A stretch of 64,000 nt of DNA from an uncultured Alteromonadaceae bacterium (lineage in GTDB: Bacteria > Pseudomonadota > Gammaproteobacteria > Enterobacterales > Alteromonadaceae), in assembly GCA_947503265.1 (NCBI GenBank), contig CANNDC010000001.1, positions 248,001 through 312,000 of the forward strand. Direction: 5' to 3'. Below, in pieces: positions 53,701 to 63,423 of the stretch; the first letter of the stretch is position 1; each line of letters opens with the position of its first letter. A program made the position numbers and the translations under genes. The notes under the pieces are model-generated. The model was not told the DNA's origin. It was given only the letters and a program-made list of their open reading frames with translations, and ran no database searches.

Positions 53701-54573
53701 CTGGGTCGATTGGACTTCGCGCTTTCACGTGCCAGCACGGGTATGAAAATTGATAGTCTAAGGCTGAACAACAGCAATGGAATTATTTATGCCAAAGGAG
53801 ATTGGTTTATTTCTGAAAAAGGCGCTAATACAGAATTGCAGGGCGAGCTGAGCAGTCCTGATTTTGGCGCCTTACTAAAAGGATTCGGATTAGATTCAGG
53901 TATTAAAGATTCAAAAGCGAACATGAATTTCGATTTAAGTTGGGAAGATTCCCCACACAAGTTTTCTCTAGCGACCTTAAATGGGAGTTTGGATTGGCGT
54001 CTATCAGATGGTTATTTGTCTGAAGTGAGTGATAAGGGCTCAAGGGTGTTCAGTTTCTTGAGTTTGCAATCACTGGTCCGCAAACTCAGTCTCGACTTTA
54101 GAGATGTTTTCGCTAAAGGGTTTTTCTACGATAAAATGAAGGGCTCTGTACAAATAATGGATGGTATTGCTGATACCAGAGATACCATTATTGATGGCGC
54201 TGCGGGTGAGATGGAAATCTCAGGCTACACCAATCTTCCTGCCGAAGAACTTAACTACCAAATTGAATTTACTCCGAATGTGACTTCCAGTTTGCCGCTG
54301 CTCGTTTATTGGATGGTGAATCCGGCAACGGCTATCGCCGCCTTGGCAATTGATCAAGTGCTAACTGAAGCAAAAGTGATTTCTAACGTAAAATATTCGG
54401 TCACGGGAACCTTAGATTCACCTATCCTGACTGAAATAGATCGTAAGAGTAAAGAAGTCAGTTTACCTGCTCGTACCAATAAAGATCAGCTCATGCCTAG
54501 TACGCAAAGTTCGACAACGCCTACTCAAGTTATTTTGGACGAGCGTGTCAGTATCAACTCGGACGGCTTCTAA
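50725..54573 (+). CDS. yhdP: YhdP-family AsmA-like phospholipid-transport protein
   Basis: 1,282-residue envelope-spanning protein of the AsmA/TamB-like group, thought to move phospholipids to the outer membrane. One N-terminal membrane helix (about 10-35: FILKKLWTLFAVVLVVCAVLL), then a long repetitive beta-groove region with LSLQYGVELDIGSLSANW near the start and a C-terminal YhdP/AsmA part (FSFLSLQSLVRKLSLDFRDVF; YQIEFTPNVTSSLP). Starts at a GTG (50725) overlapping the rng stop as GTGA. The order rng-yhdP-nit-tldD is the common gammaproteobacterial one. Confidence 0.93.
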   Translation: MKSNSYYAAFILKKLWTLFAVVLVVCAVLLSIIRFSLPYADNQTNRLENWLSLQYGVELDIGSLSANWTKTGPKLILRDVHLKQSSTSPIDLKIRDTQVEIDFWGSILSRQIKSDHFELDGMNISVNLTQIQTSESEFPIVEALESLFLEQLEQFSVKNSVVDITTDYDQQLIQVQYLSWLNKDDRHQGVGSLRVVELASNSATFTLDLYGAKDNLRGSFFARGEEIDLSPWLNQLVRTQNQLTESRGNFTFWAKIDKSRVEAVNIDLSKSEFAWKTPDTTVRAAIVGGDIHGVPDAKGWRIIARDLTLKSDNESLVTNWTGHIGRNGITRINNITPVNIRSLLPVSPLLFDKSTIDLINKLEPEARFDHMAFQLGEKFAAKAQFSQVSWNQVNALPGLSNLTGSLELFDKVAHIELSGVAGNLAINNTLEQDVLYKHLDVNAYLHMLPRGIKLWVPKIEFDSDQVSFTKALTYDSRGGILSLHSNIDELTIQQAKRLLPAKYIGPETNQFLQDSLVKGKIDGAQLLWQGELTQFPFEKNDGVFQASVEVKDSTFLFDSEWPALTEMNINLKFENDALHMFGQQAKLLDVIVDDFSATIPSFESDAILKIVGNAQASGTQVAELMQASNLADSLGKVLTEGINVDGQLSTLLDLSIPLNSQNVIAKGTVNLANNSVYIPSLNLTFEQANGQVTFVNEQVNFEDLKAELFKLPVDLSFSGEAGEGSEYFANIGLKGDWALTPLLERYDSELAQFLSGSANWESLTQLIINKDKYDYRFDLTSDLVGVESSLPAPYKKSEDQPLKLVAYSEGDNKASNIKVALGKETSFEGILPHDTLQFSRAHLAVGRNESISMGLGFSIFADVDYVDFDDWYETISLIVQNQPESENPVLAAPQRIYVNADTMLVAGQKIKQLELVAKHGDENWLLEFNAEQIRAKVMFYQDWLEKGIDIKADFIDLAEWQGGASEGYSQEALANLPPVKFECKSCKIFGKDLGRLDFALSRASTGMKIDSLRLNNSNGIIYAKGDWFISEKGANTELQGELSSPDFGALLKGFGLDSGIKDSKANMNFDLSWEDSPHKFSLATLNGSLDWRLSDGYLSEVSDKGSRVFSFLSLQSLVRKLSLDFRDVFAKGFFYDKMKGSVQIMDGIADTRDTIIDGAAGEMEISGYTNLPAEELNYQIEFTPNVTSSLPLLVYWMVNPATAIAALAIDQVLTEAKVISNVKYSVTGTLDSPILTEIDRKSKEVSLPARTNKDQLMPSTQSSTTPTQVILDERVSINSDGF

Positions 54574-54583
54574 GGAACTTTAA

Positions 54584-55396
54584 TTGAAAAACCTCGCTGC
54601 CCTGCAAATGGTGTCTACACCTAATGTAGATGAAAATCTTTTGGCCGTAGAAAATATGCTTAAACACCAAAGCAAGGGATCTTTGGTTGTTTTACCCGAA
54701 TGCTTTGCTTGTTTTGGTGCTGGGGACAAAGCACTATTAAGTATTAGGGAGCCATTTGGCAATGGGCCTATTCAATCTAAACTAAGCGAACTGGCCAAAC
54801 AATTCGGAGTCTGGTTGATTGCGGGCACTATGCCTTTAGAGTGCCAAGACGAGAGCAAATATACTGCTTCTTCTTTAGTCTTTGATGACAATGGAATTTG
54901 TGTCACTGAATATCAAAAAATTCATTTATTCGACGTGCAAATCGACGACTCGACGGGCAGTTATTTAGAGTCTAAATACACTCAAGCCGGCAAAGAACTC
55001 ATCGTCATAGACTCGCCGTTCGGCAAACTCGGCGTTGCAGTGTGTTATGATGTTCGTTTTGCAGGTATGTTCCAAGCAATGGGACAAATAGATGTACTGG
55101 CACTCCCTTCAGCCTTTACTCGTGCAACGGGTTCCGCCCATTGGCATGCGCTAATTCAAGCAAGAGCAATTGAGAAACAATGCTACTTGGTGGCAGCCAA
55201 TCAAGGTGGAATACATGTGAATGGCAGGGAGACCTATGGACATTCATCCATAGTCTCGCCATGGGGAAAAATTCTCGATAGCAAAGCCACAGGCGAGGGA
55301 AGTGTTAATGCCGCTCTCGATCTAAACGAATTAGCCAAGATCAGGCGTTCAATACCAGTGCAACAACATAATCAATTCAGGAGTCACCTTGTCTAA
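54584..55396 (+). CDS. Carbon-nitrogen hydrolase, Nit1/NitA-type (deaminated glutathione amidase)
   Basis: 270-residue nitrilase-superfamily enzyme. The catalytic triad is visible: E39 ([11 protein letters not shown]), K112 (YQKIHLFDV) and C154 ([12 protein letters not shown]). The [12 protein letters not shown] and [16 protein letters not shown] stretches match Nit1-type enzymes, which repair deaminated glutathione. It begins at a TTG (54584) with AAGGA 7 bases upstream and overlaps tldD by 8 bases. Confidence 0.9.
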   Translation: MKNLAALQMVSTPNVDENLLAVENMLKHQSKGSLVVLPECFACFGAGDKALLSIREPFGNGPIQSKLSELAKQFGVWLIAGTMPLECQDESKYTASSLVFDDNGICVTEYQKIHLFDVQIDDSTGSYLESKYTQAGKELIVIDSPFGKLGVAVCYDVRFAGMFQAMGQIDVLALPSAFTRATGSAHWHALIQARAIEKQCYLVAANQGGIHVNGRETYGHSSIVSPWGKILDSKATGEGSVNAALDLNELAKIRRSIPVQQHNQFRSHLV

Positions 55397-56831
55397 TTTG
55401 GTCGAACAAAATCTACTTACCGCATCGGATCTCAGTCGTCAGGATATCGAGTCTGCCTTGGGTCTGATTTATCAACATAAAAACGATTTTGCCGATATTT
55501 ATTTTCAGTCGAGCCAACACGAAAGTTGGGTGTTGGAAGACGGTATTATTAAAGATGGTAGTTATAATATTGAACGCGGCGTTGGTGTCAGAGCAGTGAG
55601 CGGAGAAAAAACCGGATTTGCCTACTCTGACGATATCAACCCAGACGCACTGACTCAGGCTGCTAAAGCGTCTCGAACTATCTCTGGTAGTGGAGGCTCT
55701 CATCAAGTTCATGCCATTTGCCCGAAAAATATTGAAGCTAGATACTATGCTGACAATCCTATTTTAGGATTAGAAGAAAACCAAAAAATCACCCTTTTAC
55801 AATCAGTTGATAGTTACATTCGTGCCCAAGAACCAAAAGCGAGCCAAGTGTCTATTAGCCTCAGTGGAGTCTACGAAGAAATACTCATTGCCGCCACTGA
55901 CGGCACCTTTTGCACGGATATAAGACCGCTAATACGTCTTAATTGCTCAATTTTAATAGAAGACGGTGACCGTCGTGAACGAGGAAGTTCTGGGGCGGGA
56001 GGACGATATGCTTATCAGCATTTTTTAGAGCTTGAAGATGGTCGGGTTCGTTATCAAAGAATCGCCGATGAAGCCATTCATATGGCAAGAACCAATATGC
56101 AAGCAATCGCTGCTCCAGCGGGGTTAATGCCGGTTGTACTTGGCAATGGCTGGCCTGGTGTACTTTTACACGAAGCTGTTGGGCATGGTCTTGAAGGCGA
56201 CTTCAATCGCAAAGGTGCGTCGACATTCAGCGGAAAAATAGGTCAACAAGTTGCTGCTAAAGGCGTCACTGTGGTAGACGATGGCACGCTGTCCAATAGA
56301 CGCGGCTCATTGAGTGTTGACGACGAAGGTGTTGCCGGCCAACGAAACATACTCATTGAAGATGGTATTTTGACTGGCTATATGCAAGACAAACTGAATG
56401 CCAGACTGATGGGAGTTGATCCTACTGGTAATGGACGCAGAGAGTCATACGCTCACTTGCCAATGCCTCGCATGACAAATACCTTCATGCTAGAAGGTAA
56501 ATATTCACCAGAAGAAATCATTGCCAGTATTGATAAGGGAATTTATGCGCCGAATTTTGGCGGTGGTCAGGTTGATATTACCTCTGGGAAGTTTGTCTTT
56601 TCGACTTCAGAAGCTTACTTAATTGAAAAAGGGAAAATTACCACTCCCATCAAAGGGGCCACTCTTATTGGTAATGGTCCAGAAGTCATGCAAAAAGTAT
56701 CTATGATTGGCAATAATTTAAGTCTCGACAATGGCGTCGGCGTGTGTGGTAAAGATGGACAAAGCGTGCCGGTTGGCGTGGGGCAACCCACTCTCAAAGT
56801 AGATGAATTGACGGTAGGCGGCACGGCTTAG
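55389..56831 (+). CDS. tldD: Metalloprotease TldD
   Basis: 480-residue subunit of the TldD/TldE protease. The zinc-binding HExxxH is HEAVGH (261-266) in [38 protein letters not shown] is also typical. It starts at a TTG (55389) preceded by AGGAGT. The partner, PmbA/TldE, is encoded at 57473 after yjgA. Confidence 0.95.
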   Translation: MSNLVEQNLLTASDLSRQDIESALGLIYQHKNDFADIYFQSSQHESWVLEDGIIKDGSYNIERGVGVRAVSGEKTGFAYSDDINPDALTQAAKASRTISGSGGSHQVHAICPKNIEARYYADNPILGLEENQKITLLQSVDSYIRAQEPKASQVSISLSGVYEEILIAATDGTFCTDIRPLIRLNCSILIEDGDRRERGSSGAGGRYAYQHFLELEDGRVRYQRIADEAIHMARTNMQAIAAPAGLMPVVLGNGWPGVLLHEAVGHGLEGDFNRKGASTFSGKIGQQVAAKGVTVVDDGTLSNRRGSLSVDDEGVAGQRNILIEDGILTGYMQDKLNARLMGVDPTGNGRRESYAHLPMPRMTNTFMLEGKYSPEEIIASIDKGIYAPNFGGGQVDITSGKFVFSTSEAYLIEKGKITTPIKGATLIGNGPEVMQKVSMIGNNLSLDNGVGVCGKDGQSVPVGVGQPTLKVDELTVGGTA

Positions 56832-56839
56832 GTTATAAA

Positions 56840-57352
56840 TTAGTCGACAAGATAGAGTTTTAAATATTGGAATATATCTCGAGCCGCCTTTGGTGGCTTG
56901 TTTTGTTCTTGCTGTTTCTTTGCTTGTCGAGACAGTTGTCTTAATTTTTGTCTGTCTAAGTCTGGATATTCGTTCATCAGCGCATTAATGCCATCATCAC
57001 CCTTAAGGACCTGATCACGCGCTTCCTCCACTCGATGAAATTGCTTGTTGGATTTCAAATGAGTCATCTGCAACTCTTGCAAGGCTAGCTCAATGGGTTG
57101 GATATCTCTGTGGCGCATCATTTTGCCAATAAGTTGCAATTGTCGGCGATAGCCATCTTTCTTTTTATTGATTCGTTGTGCCAGCAGAACCGCTTCTTTG
57201 AGCTCATCATCCATGGGAATTTTTTCAAGTGCTGCCACGCCTAAACTCACCAGTGTTTCACCCACTTTTTGAATTGCCAAACTCTCGGCTTTGAGTTGTG
57301 TTTTACTTTTAAAATCGTCGTCGACTTGTTCGTTAGATTTGGGGTTTGCCAT
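56840..57352 (-). CDS. yjgA: Ribosome-associated protein YjgA (DarP)
   Basis: 170-residue, highly charged helical protein of the DUF615 family that acts in 50S subunit assembly. Family-like stretches are SKTQLKAESLAIQKVGE, DDELKEAVLLAQRINKKKDG, RRQLQLIGKMMRHRD and the C-terminal YLKLYLVD. It is convergent with tldD (8-base gap) and divergent from pmbA, the common gene order. Confidence 0.94.
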   Translation of the reverse strand: MANPKSNEQVDDDFKSKTQLKAESLAIQKVGETLVSLGVAALEKIPMDDELKEAVLLAQRINKKKDGYRRQLQLIGKMMRHRDIQPIELALQELQMTHLKSNKQFHRVEEARDQVLKGDDGINALMNEYPDLDRQKLRQLSRQAKKQQEQNKPPKAARDIFQYLKLYLVD

Positions 57353-57472
57353 TGCACTTCTTTTTATATTTGCTCAACAGAATATTAGTTGTTGATGTTA
57401 CACTGTGATCATTATAACTCAGCTGATATGCAGCCACTAAACAATTATTGCTCATAAGTAGGTAAGCTAAGA

Positions 57473-58804
57473 ATGCAGACGCAACAACAACTCGCGCAAA
57501 TTCAACAAGCTGTTGAAGATGTTTTGAAATTAGCCAAGCAAAAAGGGGCCACACAAGCTGAAGCCAGCATGTCTAAAGTACAAGGCATTGCCGTTTCCAC
57601 TCGTTTAAAAGAAGTCGAAACGGTAGAGTTTACCAATGATGGTGGCCTTGGTATTACTGTCTTCAACGGACAACGCAAAGGCAGTGCTTCAACCGCAGAT
57701 TTGAGTCAAGCTGCGCTGACCCTAACAGTTGAAAAAGCCATCGAGATTGCTAAGTATACCTCTGAAGACGAGTTTGCTGGTTTGGCAGACAAAGAACTCA
57801 TGGCAACGGATTTACCTGATCTCGATCTTTATCATCCTATTGAATTGGACACGCAGATGGGGATTGAAATGGCTACGCAGGCCGAAGACGCAGCTTTGTC
57901 TCATGATGAGCGAATAATCAATTCCGATGGCGCGAGCTACAACGCCAATATCGGATTGAAAGTGTATGGCAATAGCCATGGTTTCAACGCGGGCTATCCA
58001 AGCTCTAGATATAGTTTGAGTTGCGTTGTCATTGGTGAACAAGACGGGGATATGCAACGTGATTACAGTTATACAGTCAACCGTCGCGCATCCATGCTGG
58101 CTTCAGCCAAAGATATTGGCGAGCAGGCTGCTATTGCGACTCTCGATCGACTAGGAGCAAGAAAGGTCGCCACTACAAAAGTGCCGGTTTTATTCCATCG
58201 TGAAGTGGCACCTGCGTTAATGGGGCATTTCGTCAGCGCCATTAGTGGCGGAAGTTTGTATCGTAAATCCTCATTTTTGCTGGATAAACTGGGCTCTTCG
58301 TTGTTTCCCGATTGGTTTGAAGTGCAAGAACGCCCGTTGATCAAAGGCGCATTGGCAAGTTCTTCATTTGATAATGAAGGTGTAAAAACACAAGATATGA
58401 CCATAGTCGAAAATGGCGTGTTAAATCATTATTTACTTACCAGCTATTCGGCTAGAAAGTTAAATATGACCAACAACGGCCATGCTGGTGGTATTCACAA
58501 CTGGATCATTAAGCACACTGGGCAAGATGACGAAAAAATGCTGCAAGCACTGGGCACGGGTTTGTATGTCACTGAGTTAATGGGGCAGGGTGTGAACATT
58601 GTCACGGGTGACTACTCACGCGGAGCCGCAGGATTTTGGGTAGAAAATGGCAAGATCCAATTTCCAGTCCATGAAGTGACTATCGCAGGTAATTTATCTG
58701 AGATGCTGAAAAATATTGTCGCGGTAGGAGCGGTTCCTGAATTGCGAGGCAGTATTCAAACCGGTTCCATTTTAATTGAAGAAATGCAACTGGCGGGTGA
58801 GTAA
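57473..58804 (+). CDS. pmbA: PmbA/TldE, partner of TldD
   Basis: 443-residue protein, structurally like TldD but without the HExxxH zinc site, forming the heterodimer used for peptide maturation and antitoxin turnover. VEFTNDGGLGITVFNGQRKGSAST, LFHREVAPALMGHFVSAISGG and GDYSRGAAGFWVENGKIQFPVHEVTIAGNL are the typical PmbA stretches. ATG at 57473, with AAGTAGGTAAG about 10 bases upstream. Confidence 0.95.
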   Translation: MQTQQQLAQIQQAVEDVLKLAKQKGATQAEASMSKVQGIAVSTRLKEVETVEFTNDGGLGITVFNGQRKGSASTADLSQAALTLTVEKAIEIAKYTSEDEFAGLADKELMATDLPDLDLYHPIELDTQMGIEMATQAEDAALSHDERIINSDGASYNANIGLKVYGNSHGFNAGYPSSRYSLSCVVIGEQDGDMQRDYSYTVNRRASMLASAKDIGEQAAIATLDRLGARKVATTKVPVLFHREVAPALMGHFVSAISGGSLYRKSSFLLDKLGSSLFPDWFEVQERPLIKGALASSSFDNEGVKTQDMTIVENGVLNHYLLTSYSARKLNMTNNGHAGGIHNWIIKHTGQDDEKMLQALGTGLYVTELMGQGVNIVTGDYSRGAAGFWVENGKIQFPVHEVTIAGNLSEMLKNIVAVGAVPELRGSIQTGSILIEEMQLAGE

Positions 58805-58832
58805 TCGTTCGGGCTTAAGAAACACAGCAGAC

Positions 58833-58863
58833 AAAAAAAGAGGGTTTGATTTCTCAAACCCTC
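58833..58863 (-). terminator. Rho-independent terminator after arcA
   Basis: GAGGGTTTGA (58840-58849) pairs with TCAAACCCTC (58854-58863) around TTTC. On the minus strand it is followed by seven T (58833-58839), so it serves arcA, which ends at 58887. On the plus strand no T-run follows, though the stem may still limit pmbA read-through. Confidence 0.9.
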
Positions 58864-58886
58864 TCAACAAATCGTTTTCAACTTAT

Positions 58887-59591
58887 CTAGACGTCTACCG
58901 ATCCACAGAAACGGTAACCTTCACCGTGAATGGTGACAATCAAATCTTCAGAACTGACTTCTGACTCAAAATGCTTTCTAATTCTGCGAATGGTGACATC
59001 GACGGTTCTGTCGTTTGGACGAAGTTCACGTCCAGTCATTTCCATAATCAATTGCTCGCGAGTTAAGATTTTCCCAGGATTGCTCAAAAATAAATGCAAT
59101 GCTCTGAATTCACTGCGCGGCAATCTAAATTCTTTTTGGCTTGGTGAAATTAAGCTGCGGCTATCACCATCCAAAATCCAACCGTTGAAACTAACACGGC
59201 TTGGAAGATCATCGTCTTCTGCACTATTGGTAGTTCTACCAAGAAGGTTTCGAGCTCTAATTGTCAGCTCTCTCGGGTTGAACGGTTTAGTTAAATAATC
59301 ATCGGCGCCAATTTCAAGACCTAAAATACGGTCTACATCGTTGTCTCTGCCAGTTAAAAATATTAGGCCAACGTTTTTACGATCGCGTACTTCACGAGCC
59401 AATATGAGTCCATTTTTGCCCGGAAGATTAATGTCCATAATCACTAGGTTGATGTTATTGTTCGCGAAAAAATCGTGCATTTGGCTGCCATCTTCAGCCT
59501 CGAAAACGTTGTAACCTTCTGCCTCGAATAAACTTTTCAGTGTCGTTCGAGTAACTACTTCATCTTCAACTATCAATATATTGGGTGTCAT
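58887..59591 (-). CDS. arcA: Two-component response regulator ArcA
   Basis: 234-residue OmpR-family regulator of respiratory and redox genes. [33 protein letters not shown] with phospho-acceptor D53, and [23 protein letters not shown] are near identical to E. coli ArcA; so is the DNA-binding end [19 protein letters not shown] and HGEGYRFCG. The start at 59591 follows GGGGGG by about 8 bases; a longer frame from 59645 adds an unlike segment. The classic ArcB kinase is not here; a different membrane kinase is encoded just upstream. Confidence 0.95.
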   Translation of the reverse strand: MTPNILIVEDEVVTRTTLKSLFEAEGYNVFEAEDGSQMHDFFANNNINLVIMDINLPGKNGLILAREVRDRKNVGLIFLTGRDNDVDRILGLEIGADDYLTKPFNPRELTIRARNLLGRTTNSAEDDDLPSRVSFNGWILDGDSRSLISPSQKEFRLPRSEFRALHLFLSNPGKILTREQLIMEMTGRELRPNDRTVDVTIRRIRKHFESEVSSEDLIVTIHGEGYRFCGSVDV

Positions 59592-59767
59592 CGTTTTACC
59601 CCCCTTAAATTTAAAAAACTTTCCTGCACTAGAAAATACCGTCAAATCAGTGTTTTATCCAGTGTTAATTTGAGCTCTTTTAGCAAATAGTGAGAAGTTA
59701 TTCCTCGCAACAAACTGATTAAAAGCAATAAAATGCTCTAAACATCGGATTTTCTGCGAGATTCTAT

Positions 59768-61420
59768 TTATTTGAGTAAAGAGGCTCCGTCGAAACTACT
59801 ATTTTCTACCTTACGAACAGGGAACAAAATTTGTATCTCTATTCCTGCATCTTCTTCGCTAGCAACTGTGATAGAGCCATTCAGTGCTTGAGTGACTAGA
59901 TTATACACCAAATGCATCCCCAGACCGCTGCCACCTTGCCCTCGTTTTGTTGTTACAAAGGGATCAAAAATGCGTTTTTTCAATTGTTCTGGAATACCTT
60001 TACCATCATCTGCGTAATGCAAAGAGATTTTGTTGTTATCGACCAGTTTGACCTTGATATAAATATTTCCCTGCTCAATAAATTCGAATCCGTGAATAAT
60101 GGAATTCATAATTAGGTTCATCAATATCTGATTGATGGGACCAGCCTTTGTTTCAATCAATAGGTCTTTATCACATTCCAGATGGACTTTGTGTTTAACC
60201 TTTTTCAATTTTGGTCGCATGGAAAGTAACGTTTCATCCACTAGTTGGGCGAAATTGAATACACGATTATTTTCTGAAGATTGATCAACAGCGACTTGTT
60301 TGAAACTGGATATGAGTTCTGCTGCGCGATTAAGGTTGCGATAAATGATATCTAGATTTTCTTGCCCTTCAGTAATGAATTTGGCAAGCGTACTGGCTTT
60401 TAATGACTTTTTGTTGAATTCCTTTTCAATTAGCTTCAATTTATCTAACATCATTGTAGAGGCCGTAACTCCAAGCCCTATGGGAGTATTTACTTCGTGG
60501 GCTACACCCGCAACCATGTCTCCCAGTGAAGCCATTTTTTCATTTTGAACCATCTGCCGTTGAAACTGATGAAGTTTCTCTAACGTCTGTATTAGCTCTT
60601 GATTAGCTTCTTTCAAGGCAAGGGTGCGCTGATTAACTTTATCTTCCAAACTAATTTGCAATTTCTGTTGTTCTTGCTCAGCCTGATCTCGTTCAATCAG
60701 ATAGTGCTGAGTCATATCAAGCATGTTATTAAATGCACTTGCCAAAATGTCTAATTCACGAATATTGGTTGTTTTGGCTCGGCCGGTATAATCTCTTTGC
60801 CGCGATATTTTTTGCACTAGGTTTACTAACTCTATTATGGGTTTGACCAGAGTGTGTTGGAGTTTGAGTGTTAGACCAAAACTGAGAATCAACACAACAA
60901 CTAACACTAAAACCGTTGTGACTACCGAGTTCCACGTTAGCGTATTGAGCACCTCCGCAGAGACTTGCAGGTAAACATATCCTACGAGGTCGCCATCCTG
61001 TCGAATAGGCTTGATGACCTCATATACACTGCCAGAAAGCTTTGGTGTTTTGAGCTCATCGATGCGATTCCATTTTTCATTTAATGGAGCAAAGCCCGGA
61101 CGATTATAACTAGCGAAAAAGCTTGGTTGTTCATCTCCGTTGTCACGATAAATATGCACAGAATTAACGAAGGGTGCGACTACCAGTGCTTTTAAGTTTT
61201 GCTCTTCAATGTAGCTGTCATCGGCTATTATATTCACGGCTGCGCTTCTTCCAATTAGCTCAGAATACACTTCAACTTGCTGAATTAGTTCGTTCTGGTA
61301 GTTTGAAATCTGATTGATTAGATAAATGGCGGATGAGAGGATAACTGCCACAGTGGTAATCGCCATTACCACCCAAACAAAAAGTGTTTTAATTGATAGA
61401 AACTTTTCGCGAGAAGCCAT
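59768..61420 (-). CDS. Membrane sensor histidine kinase (HAMP, HisKA, HATPase)
   Basis: 550-residue kinase. First helix at about 14-36, a periplasmic sensor region of about 120 residues (CHASE8-like: ELIGRSAAVNIIADDSYIEE), second helix at about 168-188, HAMP (TLVKPIIELVNLVQ), a coiled coil, then HisKA with the phospho-His in DMVAGVAHEVNTPIG (about residue 310) and an ATPase end (DDGKGIPEQLKKRIF; TKRGQGGSGLGMHLV). It has no receiver or Hpt domain, so it is not ArcB. It lies 122 bases before the arcA frame, same strand, and may pair with another regulator. Confidence 0.9.
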   Translation of the reverse strand: MASREKFLSIKTLFVWVVMAITTVAVILSSAIYLINQISNYQNELIQQVEVYSELIGRSAAVNIIADDSYIEEQNLKALVVAPFVNSVHIYRDNGDEQPSFFASYNRPGFAPLNEKWNRIDELKTPKLSGSVYEVIKPIRQDGDLVGYVYLQVSAEVLNTLTWNSVVTTVLVLVVVLILSFGLTLKLQHTLVKPIIELVNLVQKISRQRDYTGRAKTTNIRELDILASAFNNMLDMTQHYLIERDQAEQEQQKLQISLEDKVNQRTLALKEANQELIQTLEKLHQFQRQMVQNEKMASLGDMVAGVAHEVNTPIGLGVTASTMMLDKLKLIEKEFNKKSLKASTLAKFITEGQENLDIIYRNLNRAAELISSFKQVAVDQSSENNRVFNFAQLVDETLLSMRPKLKKVKHKVHLECDKDLLIETKAGPINQILMNLIMNSIIHGFEFIEQGNIYIKVKLVDNNKISLHYADDGKGIPEQLKKRIFDPFVTTKRGQGGSGLGMHLVYNLVTQALNGSITVASEEDAGIEIQILFPVRKVENSSFDGASLLK

Positions 61421-61527
61421 CAGTTAGATTGGGTCAAGCCTGTAGGTTCGGGTTTATTATTGACCATACTGATATAATTTCCTTAAAAAGGAAACTTTTT
61501 AATCATCAGGCTCGCAAAATATACGGG

Positions 61528-61884
61528 TTATTTCCTAATTAGTTGTAATAGCTCGTCTTCAGTCAATGATAAAACCACTGAAAGCTTACTCAATTCTATT
61601 AACTGATCGACTTTCCCCATTTCAGACTCAGCTTCAATTCTAAGGCTGGAGAAATCGGCCATGCAAATGCAAATCATCTGCCCTTTTTTAGTATTGGTCT
61701 GGGCGACATCAATTGGTGATCGTTTGTAAACGATATTCGGGCACGCATCTGTCCGTTGAGGTAATTGAACACATGCATCCGGCAAGGGATCAGCTACCAA
61801 TTCTGAAATTTTAAACGTAAAGAGCAGCAAAACCCCTGTAGACGCAAAAATAGTCTTTTTAAGGAATCTACATGCAAGATTCAT
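61528..61884 (-). CDS. Small exported protein of unknown function downstream of glgA
   Basis: 118-residue protein starting at the ATG 61884, or 61896 with four more residues. MNLACRFLKKTIFASTGVLLLF is a signal peptide or membrane anchor; the mature part has three or four cysteines (DACVQLPQRTDAC, CICMADFSS) and a helical C-terminus ELLQLIRK. The start overlaps the last 17 bases of glgA, so the two are co-transcribed. An open frame extends upstream within glgA, but that part is a shadow. Family not recognised. Confidence 0.6.
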   Translation of the reverse strand: MNLACRFLKKTIFASTGVLLLFTFKISELVADPLPDACVQLPQRTDACPNIVYKRSPIDVAQTNTKKGQMICICMADFSSLRIEAESEMGKVDQLIELSKLSVVLSLTEDELLQLIRK

Positions 61885-63292
61885 ATAAAGCTTCATAGAC
61901 TTTTGCTGAATCATCCCATGTAAAGCGTGTGTGCATTGCTCGAGTTTGCATGGCGATATGACCTTCAGGATATTCATGGTAATGAAGCAGAGCTCGTTGG
62001 ATACACCGCAACAGTGCGCCACTATCTGGTTCAACAAACACAAATCCCGTTGAATTGTCTAAATCATCATCTAAATCCACTACGGTATCAGCTAAGCCGC
62101 CAACAAAACGCACTATCGGCAAGGTTCCATAGGCTAAGCTGTACATTTGGTTTAACCCGCACGGCTCAAACAGCGAAGGCATTAGGAAGAAATCACTGCC
62201 TGCTTCGAGTAAATGAGAAAGAGGTACACTAAAGGCCTCACAAAAGACAAATTTGTCAGGATACTTCGCTGAGATTTTTCTTAGCACTTCACTAATTGCC
62301 GGATCGCCAGTACCGACAATAAGCAGTTGCATATTGTGCTTCATCAAATCTTCTAGCATCGGCAAGATGTAATCGAAGCCCTTTTGATCTGTGAGTCTGC
62401 AAACCATTCCTATGAGTGGAACCTTACCGTTCACTTTGAGCCCGACTTCTTTTTGTAACGCCTTTTTACAAGTCAATTTTCCGGATCTATCATTTACATC
62501 AAAATTCTCTGGAAGATGTGGGTCTGTAGCAGGATCCCAACTAGTGTAATCGCAACCATTCAGGATGCCAGATACATCGTGCTTTCTTGCTTGAAATTCA
62601 TTGTACAAATGATGTGAACCGAGAGGACTCAATAGTTCATTAGCGTAATTCGGGCTTACCGTATTAATTTTATTGGCATAGCGAATTCCAATTCGTAAAT
62701 AGTTTAACGCATCGCCATCTAGTTGATGGTGTAACTCAAAATGCGGATGCAAGTATGGTATCCCATCTAATCTATTTGTTCCTTGGTAGGCACCATTATG
62801 AATGGTTAGAATACTTTTACTATTGGCAAAAAAACCGCTGTTATCTGCACGCATGAAATACGGTGTGAGTGATGTATGCCAATCGTTGCAATGAACGATG
62901 TCGGGCTGAAATTCTAACTGTTTCGCTGTGTGAAGGGCTGCGTCTGCAAAAAAGGCAAATCGCTCAGCATTATCAAAAAACGCGTGGTATCCGTCGCTAT
63001 AAATGCCTTCGCGATCAAAAAATTTGGTGTGATCAATGCCGTAAACCGGAACATCACCAATAGACATTTCACGAACAACAAACGGGTATGCGTGGTGATA
63101 GGCGTGCAAGGCTTGTTCAGGCAGAACCACTTTCGCATCAAACTTTTCAGCCAAAACTCGATAAAATGGCATGACAACAATCACTTCATGTCCCATTTTT
63201 TTAAGTGCGATTGGTAGTGCTTTAGCGACGTCTGCTAACCCACCAGTTTTGACCAAATCTTCTACTTCGGAAACAACAAACAAAATCTTCAT
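61868..63292 (-). CDS. glgA: Glycogen synthase GlgA (ADP-glucose type)
   Basis: 474-residue GT5 glucosyltransferase that extends alpha-1,4-glucan from ADP-glucose. The N-terminal ADP-glucose-binding KTGGLADV is present (K15), with KKMGHEVIVVMP; the C-terminal half has VCRLTDQKGFDYILPM and the active-site LMPSLFEPCGLNQMYSLAYG. Normal length. It stands without other glg genes, so glycogen genes glgB/C/P are elsewhere. A shorter gene overlaps its 3' end. Confidence 0.93.
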   Translation of the reverse strand: MKILFVVSEVEDLVKTGGLADVAKALPIALKKMGHEVIVVMPFYRVLAEKFDAKVVLPEQALHAYHHAYPFVVREMSIGDVPVYGIDHTKFFDREGIYSDGYHAFFDNAERFAFFADAALHTAKQLEFQPDIVHCNDWHTSLTPYFMRADNSGFFANSKSILTIHNGAYQGTNRLDGIPYLHPHFELHHQLDGDALNYLRIGIRYANKINTVSPNYANELLSPLGSHHLYNEFQARKHDVSGILNGCDYTSWDPATDPHLPENFDVNDRSGKLTCKKALQKEVGLKVNGKVPLIGMVCRLTDQKGFDYILPMLEDLMKHNMQLLIVGTGDPAISEVLRKISAKYPDKFVFCEAFSVPLSHLLEAGSDFFLMPSLFEPCGLNQMYSLAYGTLPIVRFVGGLADTVVDLDDDLDNSTGFVFVEPDSGALLRCIQRALLHYHEYPEGHIAMQTRAMHTRFTWDDSAKVYEALYESCM

Positions 63293-63423
63293 TTCACAGC
63301 CCTTTATTGAATTTATTGAGGCCCAGCACCTGTTACTGCTTGTTACGGCAACCCCGTTCTATGTATCAACCAACTAGACTACATGAGGCATTGGCTAACA
63401 ATCAACCCATCAAGCCTCAGTTT

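Noticed and set aside
59768..61420. Naming the kinase ArcB
   Set aside because: No PAS, receiver or Hpt domain, and a large periplasmic sensor instead.
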